NCBI GenBank assembly: GCA_964426605.1
Contig: CAYRQK010000001.1
Span: forward strand, 558,001-622,000
Length of the DNA: 64,000 nt
Direction: 5' to 3'
DNA from: JAGQNT01 sp964426605
Lineage (GTDB): Bacteria > Patescibacteriota > Saccharimonadia > Saccharimonadales > UBA4665
Shown here: positions 41,822-50,140 of the stretch, piece by piece
Layout of the letters: each line of letters starts with the position of its first letter
Numbering within the stretch: the stretch's first letter is position 1
Notes under the pieces: model-generated
Database searches by the model: none
Seen by the model: the letters and a program-made list of their open reading frames with translations, nothing else
What the model was told of the DNA's origin: nothing
Made by a program: the position numbers and the translations under genes

Positions 41822-43342
41822 CTAATCTAGTGTAATATCCGAATAGATTGCCTTAGTTGTCTCGTCGATTTCGCGCCGGAGTTGTGGGAATGGTACACCT
41901 TCTCGGGCCGTGACGCCCTCTAGTGACCAAAAAATACGCTCCGAGAAGCCCAAACCACAAGCCGGCGGCATGGCATACTCCAGCGCCTCAACATAGTCTA
42001 TATCCATCATCTGCGCCTCGTCATCGCCGGCATCGCGCAGCGCCTGCTGATCCTTAAAGCGACGCAGTTGATCGATTGGATCATTGAGTTCAGAAAAGGC
42101 TTTGCACATCTCACTGCCACCAAAGACAAGGTTGAATTGTTCAGTGAGCTCCGGATTGCCAGGCTGCGTCTTAGCTAGTGGCTGCATGAACGTTGGCATA
42201 TCGACCAAGAACACTGGTCCAGCAATAGTTTTGCGATATCTCTTCCAGAGCTTGTCGAGCGAACGCTGACGATTGTCCTGCTTTTCGACTTCCAATTTGT
42301 GTTCTTTGAGTTTGGCGGCAATGTCCTCCATGCTCGAGTTGAACACATCAATATCATATTGCTGCTGTAACACCTCAACGAAACTGATACGCGGGAAATG
42401 CTCGCCGTCGGCCCCAAAGTCCACTTGCTGGCCATCTCCCAAGGTAAACTGACGCGTACCCCAAGTTTTGTCGACGATAGCGCGAATCATGCGCTCAGTC
42501 AGCTCCATACCTCGTTCCCAGTCAGCATAGGCCCAGTACCACTCCATGGCGATGTGTTCCGGCAAATGCTCCTCACTGTAGTTTTCGTTGCGGAAGCGTG
42601 CCCCAATATCGAACACTTTTTCAAAGCCGCCCACCAGCAGTCGTTTCAACGGCAATTCGTGACTGATACGCAAGTAAAAATCCTGATCGAGGGCATCCAT
42701 ATGCGTGACAAACGGATTGGCATCCGCGCCGCCAGCAGTCGTTTCGAGCACTGGTATATTGACCTCTATAAAGCCCTCATTCAGCAGAAAATCGCGTGTC
42801 GCCTGCCAAAATTTGCTGCGACGCACAAACCGTTGGCGAACGTCATCGTTTACGTTCATATCCACATACCGGCGACGCATGCGCTCTTCTTTGTTTGTAA
42901 AGCCCTCTTGCTTGGTTGGCATAGGCCGGAGCGACTTAGTCAGTATACGCAGCTTTTGTACGTCAACCGAGATCTCGCCGGTTTGCGTCTTGATGACGGT
43001 GCCGCTCGCCTCGACAAAATCACCCGAGTCCAGCAGTGGCAGCTGTGCAAAGCCAAGCTGGCCAGCTGCCGCATCAAGTTCCGCAACGTTGGCACCTAAA
43101 AATAGCTGCAGAATCCCTGTTTGGTCTCTGATAACCACGAAAGCAATCTTGCCAAACTTACGGATATTCTGGATTCGCCCCACCACCGTGACCGACTGAC
43201 CCTCGAGGTCCGTAAAATGTTGTGAAACGTTGCCCAGGTCGTGCGTACGGTGAGTCTGTGCCGGGTATGGATTGACGCTAAGTGCCTTCAGCTCCTCTAG
43301 TTTGCGTAGCCGCTCATCGCGGAGTTCTTTGAGTGTTGCCAT
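41822..43342 (-). CDS. lysS: Lysyl-tRNA synthetase (class II)
   Basis: It charges tRNA-Lys. The 506-residue protein has the N-terminal OB-fold anticodon domain (VTVVGRIQNIRKFGKIAFVVI), motif 1 near residue 180, motif 2 FRNENYSEEHLPEHIAMEWYW and motif 3 GLGFSERIFWSLEGV. Length is standard. The start follows TATACT by nine bases, with a TTGTAT -35 in the preceding terminator. Lys-tRNA made here could feed the nearby MprF-like enzyme. Confidence 0.96.
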   Translation of the reverse strand: MATLKELRDERLRKLEELKALSVNPYPAQTHRTHDLGNVSQHFTDLEGQSVTVVGRIQNIRKFGKIAFVVIRDQTGILQLFLGANVAELDAAAGQLGFAQLPLLDSGDFVEASGTVIKTQTGEISVDVQKLRILTKSLRPMPTKQEGFTNKEERMRRRYVDMNVNDDVRQRFVRRSKFWQATRDFLLNEGFIEVNIPVLETTAGGADANPFVTHMDALDQDFYLRISHELPLKRLLVGGFEKVFDIGARFRNENYSEEHLPEHIAMEWYWAYADWERGMELTERMIRAIVDKTWGTRQFTLGDGQQVDFGADGEHFPRISFVEVLQQQYDIDVFNSSMEDIAAKLKEHKLEVEKQDNRQRSLDKLWKRYRKTIAGPVFLVDMPTFMQPLAKTQPGNPELTEQFNLVFGGSEMCKAFSELNDPIDQLRRFKDQQALRDAGDDEAQMMDIDYVEALEYAMPPACGLGFSERIFWSLEGVTAREGVPFPQLRREIDETTKAIYSDITLD

Positions 43343-43351
43343 ATATGCCCC

Positions 43352-43380
43352 AGTATATCTACAAAAAACCCCTGATACAA
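43352..43380 (-). promoter_or_regulatory. lysS promoter, -35 inside a terminator
   Basis: TTGTAT at 43380-43375 and TATACT at 43357-43352 have a 17-base spacer. The -35 element lies in the loop and inner stem of the greA terminator. Confidence 0.55.
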
Positions 43381-43392
43381 ATCAGGGGTTTT
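43363..43392. terminator. Strong intrinsic terminator after greA
   Basis: A perfect 12-base stem (43365-43376 with 43381-43392) with loop ACAA. On the minus strand it ends in TTTTTT and terminates greA; on the plus strand it ends in TTTT. Confidence 0.88.
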
Positions 43393-43411
43393 CAGAGCCT
43401 CACCAAAAGAC

Positions 43412-43873
43412 TCAGCCAATATCGATAACTTTGTACGTCACGGTTTCGGCGGGAGTCACAATCTCCACCTCATCGCCAACTTTCCTGCCAATGACAGCCT
43501 TACCGAGTGGTGATTCGTCAGAGATCTTGCCCTCAAGCGGATCAGCCTCAACAGTGCCAACCACCTGAAACTCTTTTTTCTTACCGTCGGCCGACTGCAG
43601 AGAGACTTTTGAGCCCAACTGCACATGATTGTCGCCACGAGGAGTCTTGATAAGCTCCACATTATGCAATATATGTTCAATCTCAGAAATACGGGCCTCG
43701 GCCTTCTCCTGTTCCTGGCGAGCCGACTGGTATTCAGAATTCTCTGTAAGATCACCGAATTCACGTGCAGTCTTGATACGGTCAGCGACGATGCTACGTT
43801 CGGCAATAAGAGTCTCGAGCTCAACTTGGAGCTCATCCACACCATCTTTGGTCATTCGAAATTGTTTGTTCAT
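43412..43873 (-). CDS. greA: Transcription elongation factor GreA
   Basis: GreA rescues backtracked RNA polymerase by stimulating transcript cleavage. The 153-residue protein has the N-terminal coiled coil with the acidic tip (LTENSEYQSARQEQEKAEARI) and the C-terminal FKBP-like domain (ISDESPLGKAVIGRKVGDEVEI). AGGGA precedes the ATG. The leader, about 65 bases from TATAAT at 43948-43943, contains a perfect hairpin. A strong terminator follows. Confidence 0.95.
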   Translation of the reverse strand: MNKQFRMTKDGVDELQVELETLIAERSIVADRIKTAREFGDLTENSEYQSARQEQEKAEARISEIEHILHNVELIKTPRGDNHVQLGSKVSLQSADGKKKEFQVVGTVEADPLEGKISDESPLGKAVIGRKVGDEVEIVTPAETVTYKVIDIG

Positions 43874-43898
43874 CGGGTCCCTGCCTTTCTTGAAGCCT

Positions 43899-43948
43899 GG
43901 GCTCTCTCTAGAGCCCGGTTCGTTTCGTGGGTTGTATCTGGTATTATA
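43899..43948 (-). promoter_or_regulatory. greA promoter and leader hairpin
   Basis: TATAAT at 43948-43943. GGGCTCT (43899-43905) and AGAGCCC (43910-43916) form a seven-base stem with a four-base loop in the 5' leader. No T-run follows, so it is not a simple terminator. Confidence 0.5.
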
Positions 43949-43963
43949 GCGAACTGTTTGTGT

Positions 43964-45214
43964 TTATGCAGTAAATCGTTTGATAATTTCTGCCGAGCTC
44001 AGAAGCTCCATCTGGTCGCTGGTACGAGGCTTGAGTTCGTGTGTGCCTCGCTCGACAGTTTTAGCACTGACGACAACTCTGTACGGTATGCCGTAGAGGT
44101 CAGCGTCAGCAAATTTACCCCCGGGACGTCCGTCGCGGTCATCATATAGTACCGCAACCCCTCCACGAGTCAAGTCGTTATATAACACATCGGCTGCTGT
44201 GACCACTTCGTCATCGTTACCCAGGCGAGCCAGGTACACTTTAGCTGGTGCGATTGCCTCTGGCCAGACCAGTCCCTGGTCATCCGCTAGTAGCTCGGTA
44301 ATTGCGCCAACTAAGCGTGACGGGCCAATGCCATAGCATCCCATCAGTACGTGCTGTTCTTTGCCTGCTTCATCAGTAAATGTCAGGCCAAGCGGCTTAG
44401 AAAATTTGTCTTTCAAAGTAAAGATATTACCGACCTCAACCGCTGATACTTCCTCAAGATTGTCGCACCGGAGGCCTAACTCGGCAAGCACCTCGTCGTT
44501 GTAAACTTCTTCGTTAATCGCAATTTTTTTCTCTCGGTCAAGATATATAGTATCTTCACCCTCGGGCGTTATCATCTGGAATTCATGACTGTACTGGCTA
44601 AACATACCGCCGCTCGCAAAAGTGACAAATGTCTGTTCACCTATACCCAGGCGCTCAAAAACTTTGAGATAGGCTTGTTTGATCTGTTCGTAAAGCTCTT
44701 CGTGCTCTTTCTGTGTCCGCGCAAAACTGTACATATCCTTCATTAGGAATTCGCGGCCACGCATCACCCCACTCTTAGCCCGGGTCTCGTTACGAAACTT
44801 AGTCTGAATTTGATAGGCCAAAAACGGCAAGTCCTTATACGATTTTACGAATGGCTGCACTGCTCGCACCAGCGGCTCCTCGTGGGTGGCCCCTAGGCCA
44901 AGTTCTGTTTGGTTTTTGAGCTTTGTCTTAAACCATATATCTACCACATCATCGTCCCACCGCCCGGTAGCCTTCCAAATCTCAGCGTCTTGCAGCGTCG
45001 TCAGCTTGAGCTCTTGTCCACCGACAGCGTCCATTTCCTCTCGAATAATCGTACAAATATTGTCGAGGACTTTTAGCCCCAATGGCAAAAAAGTATAAAC
45101 CCCGGCCATTTCTTTGTGCACAAATCCAGCACGAATAAGTAGCTGCGCATTTTTGCTTACTTCGTCAGCCGGTACAGTTTTACTAGTCTTCGTGAACAGT
45201 TCGGTGAGTCTCAT
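43964..45214 (-). CDS. proS: Prolyl-tRNA synthetase, short form without editing insert
   Basis: It charges tRNA-Pro. The 416-residue protein has class II motifs with LGATHEEPLVRAV, the motif 2 region FRNETRAKSGVMRGREFLMKDMYSF, motif 3 YGIGPSRLVGAI, and the anticodon-binding domain. The roughly 180-residue INS editing domain between motifs 2 and 3 of E. coli ProRS is absent, as in several reduced lineages. It lies after a 178-base gap with tandem repeats and a hairpin. Confidence 0.95.
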   Translation of the reverse strand: MRLTELFTKTSKTVPADEVSKNAQLLIRAGFVHKEMAGVYTFLPLGLKVLDNICTIIREEMDAVGGQELKLTTLQDAEIWKATGRWDDDVVDIWFKTKLKNQTELGLGATHEEPLVRAVQPFVKSYKDLPFLAYQIQTKFRNETRAKSGVMRGREFLMKDMYSFARTQKEHEELYEQIKQAYLKVFERLGIGEQTFVTFASGGMFSQYSHEFQMITPEGEDTIYLDREKKIAINEEVYNDEVLAELGLRCDNLEEVSAVEVGNIFTLKDKFSKPLGLTFTDEAGKEQHVLMGCYGIGPSRLVGAITELLADDQGLVWPEAIAPAKVYLARLGNDDEVVTAADVLYNDLTRGGVAVLYDDRDGRPGGKFADADLYGIPYRVVVSAKTVERGTHELKPRTSDQMELLSSAEIIKRFTA

Positions 45215-45292
45215 TGGTATTTCCTCTTACGGTTGAAAAATGTCAGGTATAAAGAATAATCGACCGGCGGACCGGGAGATGTAGCGTGTCGT

Positions 45293-45393
45293 GTAACACC
45301 TGTGACATAGCGCTATTGTACTATGAGCCGAGTGAAATGCATGCATGAGGCATGCATTTCCGAGCGAAGACGTACATCAGTAACCCCTGTTAC
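45293..45393 (-). promoter_or_regulatory. proS upstream region: two similar operator/promoter-like repeats and a hairpin
   Basis: GTAACACCTGTGAC (45293-45306) and GTAACCCCTGTTAC (45380-45393) are near-identical and each stand just downstream (minus strand) of a TACAAT. Between them GAAATGCATGC (45334-45344) and its complement (45350-45360) form an 11-base hairpin. No T-box motif is present. The gap holds no ORF. Confidence 0.45.
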
Positions 45394-46169
45394 TATTGTA
45401 CCTTAATGATGAACAGCAACACAAAAGCAAAGCCATTTTTGAGCATATGCAGCGTAATGCCGGCCCACAGGCTGCCAGTTTTCTCGCGCAAATAGCACAG
45501 CACCAGTGACAACGTAAATGTATCGATGGCACCGATCCACAGTGGTCCCGCGCTGCCGCCTTCGGCCAAGTGTGCCGAACCAAACACAATACTCACGAGC
45601 AGCCCAGCCCAGATCTTGGGCAGCCAGGTCTTGAGGCCCGAGTACAAAAACCCACGCATCGTTATTTCTTCGACAAGTGGCGGTATGATGACCAAGCTCA
45701 AGAATGTCAGGAGTAGCGCACCGCCACCAGCCACATGGCTAAAGCCAATCTGCTGCTTTTGATTGACATCGAATGAGGGTACGAAATAGCTTACTGCCGC
45801 CACAATAATGAGATAGATAATATAGTACGGTACGACGGCCACCAGACCGACGATCACATTGGCCACCCGCGGCCGCACTAAGCCAATCATAACCCTGCTC
45901 CAGCGCAAAAAACGCATCATGGCGTACACACCGGACAAAACCAGCGACTCGCTTATAACAAGAAACGCAAACTGTGCTACAACCGAATTATTGAGCCAAT
46001 CAGTGATACGACCCGCTGACCAGCCCTGGAGTGCACCATATTTGTACAATACAACAGCACCGATGATTTGTGCCGCAAAAAACACGAATACTACCCCAAC
46101 GAGCGAGAACGGCGCCACTCGAGCACTTATACGCGGAGACAATGTCGTATCAAAAGAAGCGTTTGACAT
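45393..46169 (-). CDS. CPBP family intramembrane metalloprotease
   Basis: The 258-residue membrane protein has about seven helices and the CPBP motifs: EEITMRGFLYSGL (EExxxR) near residue 165 and FGSAHL near 200, with a third motif in the last helices. Relatives process prenylated peptides or bacteriocins. ATG at 46169 overlaps the end of rseP by 20 bases. It lies in the shortened frr-rseP-proS cluster. Confidence 0.9.
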   Translation of the reverse strand: MSNASFDTTLSPRISARVAPFSLVGVVFVFFAAQIIGAVVLYKYGALQGWSAGRITDWLNNSVVAQFAFLVISESLVLSGVYAMMRFLRWSRVMIGLVRPRVANVIVGLVAVVPYYIIYLIIVAAVSYFVPSFDVNQKQQIGFSHVAGGGALLLTFLSLVIIPPLVEEITMRGFLYSGLKTWLPKIWAGLLVSIVFGSAHLAEGGSAGPLWIGAIDTFTLSLVLCYLREKTGSLWAGITLHMLKNGFAFVLLFIIKVQ

Positions 46170-47325
46170 CGACAACGGTGATTAAGATGATAAGCCCCAT
46201 CACTAACATGAAACCTGCAGTATTGACTAGTTCTTCGGTTCGCTGAGTCAGCGGCCGCTTGAGAGCCCGCATCAGTAGCGTTAGCCACAGCCGACCACCA
46301 TCGAGTGCCGGAATTGGCAAAATGTTCATAATAGCCAACGTCAGCGACACGATGCCGATGATAAGCAGTACATACTGATACCCCAGCAGACTGCCGTCCT
46401 TCAAAACAAAGAATATTGCGACTGGCCCACCGACCTGACTCGAAGCCTCCGTCTGAGCATTCTGGCGTGCCGGTGTATTGTGACTAACAGCACCGGCAAC
46501 AATACCGCCAAGTCCGGCCAACGCGTGCCCGAGCCCCTGGAATGTTAGCCCCGTAAACTGCACCATCAATCCACCAGCAACAATCGGTGCCGACCACGTG
46601 GATCGCTGCATGAGATACGTCGACGGAACAATACCTAAGTAACCTTTGGTCTTGTTTGTTTTGAGGCTCGCCGCGACGACTTCGGCGGTCCGCAGTTGAG
46701 CGGTCGTCGCGTGTCGCTCACCAGCACGAATATACGCAACACGGACTGTCTGGCCCGCAAACTGTTTCGTCAGATCCGGCAAATCGGTCTCGGCATCAAT
46801 ATTGACTACCTTGTGCGAAGTGCTCAGGCTCAATATTCTATCGTCCGTCCGCAAACCGGCCCTGTGTGCCGGTGAATGTGGCTCAATATACGAAATAAAC
46901 AATTGGCTATCGACGGTCTTGGTATCACTCTTGACCGTGAACTGATGGTTGACCAGTTTGGGCATGCCGGCCACCGCTATAAACATCAGTACCACAAACG
47001 CAACGAGCAGATTCATAACCACACCAGCGGCCATAATTTTCGACTTGGACCACGTGCTAGCTGCGCCAAACGTACCCTGTTCGGTGTCGCTATCGTGCTC
47101 ACCTTTCAGTCGAACAAACCCACCAAACGGCAGCAGATTAATTGTGAAATCGAAGTCACCACGCTTACTCTTGATGCGCTTTTTGAAAAGTCGCGGCGGG
47201 AAGCCAATACCAAATTCCTCAGCCTCAACACCGTTGCGACGCGCCACAATAAAATGCCCAAGCTCGTGAATAACCACGAGCCCGACAAACAATATAATCC
47301 CTACAATCAAAAGCACGATCGCCAT
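46150..47325 (-). CDS. rseP: Site-2 zinc metalloprotease RseP
   Basis: The 391-residue membrane protease has HELGHF in helix 1 (near residue 21), a PDZ domain (ISYIEPHSPAHRAGLRTDDRI) and the third zinc ligand in NILPIPALDGGRL. It cleaves membrane-spanning substrates such as anti-sigma factors. An extended -10 (TGGTACTAT) ends eight bases before the ATG. In many bacteria rseP lies between dxr and proS; uppS, cdsA and dxr are missing here. Confidence 0.95.
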   Translation of the reverse strand: MAIVLLIVGIILFVGLVVIHELGHFIVARRNGVEAEEFGIGFPPRLFKKRIKSKRGDFDFTINLLPFGGFVRLKGEHDSDTEQGTFGAASTWSKSKIMAAGVVMNLLVAFVVLMFIAVAGMPKLVNHQFTVKSDTKTVDSQLFISYIEPHSPAHRAGLRTDDRILSLSTSHKVVNIDAETDLPDLTKQFAGQTVRVAYIRAGERHATTAQLRTAEVVAASLKTNKTKGYLGIVPSTYLMQRSTWSAPIVAGGLMVQFTGLTFQGLGHALAGLGGIVAGAVSHNTPARQNAQTEASSQVGGPVAIFFVLKDGSLLGYQYVLLIIGIVSLTLAIMNILPIPALDGGRLWLTLLMRALKRPLTQRTEELVNTAGFMLVMGLIILITVVDVKRFF

Positions 47326-47333
47326 TAGCTACC

Positions 47334-47342
47334 ATAGTACCA
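47334..47342 (-). promoter_or_regulatory. Extended -10, leaderless start of rseP
   Basis: TGG-TACTAT at 47342-47334, eight bases before the ATG at 47325. Confidence 0.5.
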
Positions 47343-47386
47343 GTTCACGCTATTTGGAGCTACTACTTGGGCGTCAATCCGAGAGA

Positions 47387-47950
47387 CTAAACCGTCATGA
47401 TTTCGGCTTCGCGGGTCTTGGCGGCACTGTCGGCGCTAGCACGGACACTATTCATGGCGTCATCGACTTGCCTTTCGAGGCGCTTGGCTTCATCCTCACC
47501 AATCGATTTATCCTTTTTGGCCCTGTCGACAACATCAAGCGCATCGTGCCGGATATTCCGCAAGCTAATCATGCAGTCCTCTTGCTTCTGACCAACTTGC
47601 TTCACGATATCGCGGCGACGCTCCTCAGTCAGTGGCGGCACCGGTACCCGGACCACCCGGCCATCGTCAGACGGGTTCATACCCAACGCCTGATCATTAC
47701 GGATGGCTGCGCTGATGGCTGGAATATTACCTGGGTCAAAGGGCGAAATTTGCAGCAGCTGCGGCTCCGGAGCGCTAACCGACGCTACTTGGTTGAGCGG
47801 CATCTGCACACCATACGCGTCAACCATAATACTGTCGAGCATGGCAGCACTGGCTCGACCAGTCCGCAGCTTCTTTAATTCGTCCTGAAAATGCTCCACG
47901 GCTTGCGTGAATTTGGCCTGTGCGTCTTTGACTGCCTGATTTGGATCCAT
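47387..47950 (-). CDS. frr: Ribosome recycling factor
   Basis: RRF splits post-termination ribosomes with EF-G. The 187-residue protein has the family stretches FQDELKKLRTGRASAAML, VPVPPLTEERRRDIVKQ, RNIRHDALD and a C-terminal helix. AGGA lies about eight bases before the ATG. It is read with tsf and an unknown gene. Confidence 0.96.
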   Translation of the reverse strand: MDPNQAVKDAQAKFTQAVEHFQDELKKLRTGRASAAMLDSIMVDAYGVQMPLNQVASVSAPEPQLLQISPFDPGNIPAISAAIRNDQALGMNPSDDGRVVRVPVPPLTEERRRDIVKQVGQKQEDCMISLRNIRHDALDVVDRAKKDKSIGEDEAKRLERQVDDAMNSVRASADSAAKTREAEIMTV

Positions 47951-47955
47951 GTCGC

Positions 47956-48555
47956 CTATCCTCTCGCCTCAACGTAAAGGCCAAAGGGCAAGGAGCCTTC
48001 CGGCACAAGACCTAGCTCGCCCTCCTTATCGCTCAATATCAGCCCGGGCTTGGGACCAAACTCCGAGCCTTCACCGCTAATGTACAAACCTTCTAAGTTG
48101 GCAACGTAATGTTCGTCATCTCGGCCGGGAGAAGTGGGAGAAGTAATTAATATCCCATATTTTTTATCACCTTCAGCCACAATCTCATTGAGCTCTCCGA
48201 TTTGTCCTGCAAAGTCTGCATCACGATGAGACATGATTTGCTCGTGCAAACCCTCTGCCGCTAGCCGTAGATCGGGTAGGTGATAGAGCAACTTTGCAAT
48301 GTGATCTGCGTTTTTCAGTGACATGTCGTAGCCAGGAGCACGTTCAAAACCTCCACTAATAAGCCCTATCGCTGCTGCGAGTCGTCGCTTGTCGTTGTTC
48401 CAGCCTGGATAGTAACGATCGAGCTTGACCATATCCGGTCGGTCTGTAACCGCTATGAAGCCGAACGATTGGTATCTCGCGGTTTTCCAGAGCCTACGAC
48501 GATCCAGCGGCGTCAATGGCTCTTTCGTTACTTCTGGTGATGTAGTTAGTGGCAT
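47956..48555 (-). CDS. Unrecognised protein between tsf and frr
   Basis: The 199-residue soluble protein shows no motif I know. Its N-terminal half is basic and aromatic (RRRLWKTARYQSFGFIAVTD), with an acidic, glycine-rich C-terminus. GAGGAGGAG lies about seven bases before the ATG and TATACT about 40 bases before it, so it has its own promoter. It occupies the place of pyrH in the usual rpsB-tsf-pyrH-frr order but lacks UMP kinase motifs. It ends five bases before frr. Confidence 0.65.
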   Translation of the reverse strand: MPLTTSPEVTKEPLTPLDRRRLWKTARYQSFGFIAVTDRPDMVKLDRYYPGWNNDKRRLAAAIGLISGGFERAPGYDMSLKNADHIAKLLYHLPDLRLAAEGLHEQIMSHRDADFAGQIGELNEIVAEGDKKYGILITSPTSPGRDDEHYVANLEGLYISGEGSEFGPKPGLILSDKEGELGLVPEGSLPFGLYVEARG

Positions 48556-48608
48556 TTAAGCTCCTCCTCTGCTCTTGAAGTGAGTATACACCGAGAAATC
48601 TTTGCTTA

Positions 48609-49205
48609 CTACGCGACTTCGCCGAGGGCGATGCGGCTAAAGCGGCGCACCACGATATTTTCGCCTAGTCGGGCGTTGTGCTCTTTCACAAATTCGCCAA
48701 CAGTTTGGTCGGGATTTTTGATGAATGGCTGATCCAACAAGCAGCGCTCCGCGAAGTACTTACTCAGCTGGCCTTCCACGATTTTGTCGGCCATTTCAGC
48801 TGGCTTACCCTTGAGGGCATCGCCTGCGAGCAGCTCTTGCTTCTTGGCTTCGCGAGCTTCGGCCGAGATATCATTGCTGCTGACGTACTGCGGTGCACTG
48901 GCGGCAACATGCATCGCTATATCTTTGACTAAGTCGGTAAAGATTTCGTTGCGGGCCACGAAGTCGGTTTCGCAGTTCACTTCCACAATCACCCCGATAC
49001 GGCCATCGTGGTTATACGTACCGACAATACCCTGACGAGCCTCGCGCTCACCACGCTTTTCGGCCTTGGTCATGCCCTTTTTGCGCATAGCCTCGAGCGC
49101 TTTATCAAAATCGCCACCGGCTTCGTCAAGTGCGCCTTTGGCGTCGGTCAGGCCCACGCCAGTCAAATCTTTTAGTCGTTTGATTTCTGCGATATCTACT
49201 GCCAT
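48609..49205 (-). CDS. tsf: Elongation factor Ts
   Basis: EF-Ts recycles EF-Tu. The 198-residue protein has the N-terminal UBA-like domain (VDIAEIKRLKDLTGVGLTDAKGAL), the core TDFVARNEIF and a C-terminal DQPFIKNPDQTVGEF. It is a short form, without the second core subdomain. Its ATG shares one base with the rpsB stop. Confidence 0.95.
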   Translation of the reverse strand: MAVDIAEIKRLKDLTGVGLTDAKGALDEAGGDFDKALEAMRKKGMTKAEKRGEREARQGIVGTYNHDGRIGVIVEVNCETDFVARNEIFTDLVKDIAMHVAASAPQYVSSNDISAEAREAKKQELLAGDALKGKPAEMADKIVEGQLSKYFAERCLLDQPFIKNPDQTVGEFVKEHNARLGENIVVRRFSRIALGEVA

Positions 49206-49942
49206 TATTTTGCCTCCGCTTTGTCTTCGGTCTTATCTTCGACCTTTTTAGCTTTTGCCCTGCCTAGTTCAATCGCTTGTTTTACGTAGTCAGCCATCAG
49301 TTGGATGGTTTTCATGGCGTCGTCATTGGCAGGAATCGGGTATCGGACAGAGCTCGGGTCAGCATTGGTGTCGACGATAGCCACGACGGGCACGTGGATA
49401 CGGTCGGCTTCGCGAACCGCATTTGCCTCATTAACGATGTCAACTATAAACACCGCACCCGGGCGACTCGCCATATCCTTGATACCACCATACAGGACGT
49501 TCATCTGATCAATTTCTTCCTGGAAGCGTTGGACTTCAAGCTTGTTATACTTGTTGGCCAGCTCGCCGTTTGCCATGCGCTCCTCAAGATCCTTGAGGTG
49601 TTTTACGCGGCCACCAATTGTGTTCCAGTTTGTCAGCATACCACCGAGCCAACGCTCGCTGACGTATGGCATATTCGTGTCTTCAGCCAGTTTTTTGACG
49701 ATGTCTTGCGCTTGGCGCTTGGTGCCAACCAGCAAAATCTGCTTGCCAGCAGCGGCAGTGTCAGTCAAAAACTGCAGTGCGTCATCCAGGCTCGCCACAG
49801 TTTTGGTCAGATCGATAATGTGCGTACCGTCGCGCTTGCTGTGAATGTACGGCGCCATCTTGGGGTGCCAGCGGCTGGTTTTGTGGCCAAAATGCGCTCC
49901 GGCCTCCAGTAATTTTTTAATATCTACGTCAACTGTAGCCAT
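49205..49942 (-). CDS. rpsB: 30S ribosomal protein S2
   Basis: The 245-residue protein has the S2 features KKLLEAGAHFGHKTSRWHP near residue 7, LLVGTKRQAQDIV, ERWLGGMLTNWNTI and ADPSSVRYPIPANDDA. The C-terminal tail is Lys/Glu-rich. ATG at 49942 is set by GAGGAAGGA upstream; an in-frame stretch further upstream is 5' leader. It has a good promoter and a roughly 110-base leader, and is coupled to tsf. Confidence 0.97.
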   Translation of the reverse strand: MATVDVDIKKLLEAGAHFGHKTSRWHPKMAPYIHSKRDGTHIIDLTKTVASLDDALQFLTDTAAAGKQILLVGTKRQAQDIVKKLAEDTNMPYVSERWLGGMLTNWNTIGGRVKHLKDLEERMANGELANKYNKLEVQRFQEEIDQMNVLYGGIKDMASRPGAVFIVDIVNEANAVREADRIHVPVVAIVDTNADPSSVRYPIPANDDAMKTIQLMADYVKQAIELGRAKAKKVEDKTEDKAEAK

Positions 49943-50083
49943 AGGTTTGTATCCTTCCTCGAATTCTTGTTCTTCGGTTGCGGACCGCCGGCTGCTCAAG
50001 ATGAACCTGCCATTGGAGAACTCTCCCGCACCTGCTTGATTTAATAATGTCTCAATCATAACAGAGGTAGCACTTTTTGACAA
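49943..50083 (-). promoter_or_regulatory. rpsB promoter and 110-base leader
   Basis: TTGTCA at 50083-50078 and TATGAT at 50060-50055, spacer 17. The leader contains GGAGAGTTCTCC and other GC-rich pairing segments and could serve S2 autoregulation, which is known for rpsB in other bacteria. Confidence 0.6.
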
Positions 50084-50099
50084 GTCCTCCATGAGCCTG

Positions 50100-50128
50100 T
50101 TGACCAAACACCCATCGGTATGTATAAT
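50100..50128 (+). promoter_or_regulatory. rpmE promoter
   Basis: TTGACC at 50100-50105 and TATAAT at 50123-50128 with a 17-base spacer. The ATG follows 12 bases after the -10, so the leader is about six bases. It diverges from the rpsB promoter. Confidence 0.75.
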
Positions 50129-50140
50129 ACTGACCTGACT

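Noticed and set aside
49943..50107. 55-codon N-terminal extension of S2
   Set aside because: It overlaps the rpsB promoter, and a strong Shine-Dalgarno sits before the conserved start at 49942.
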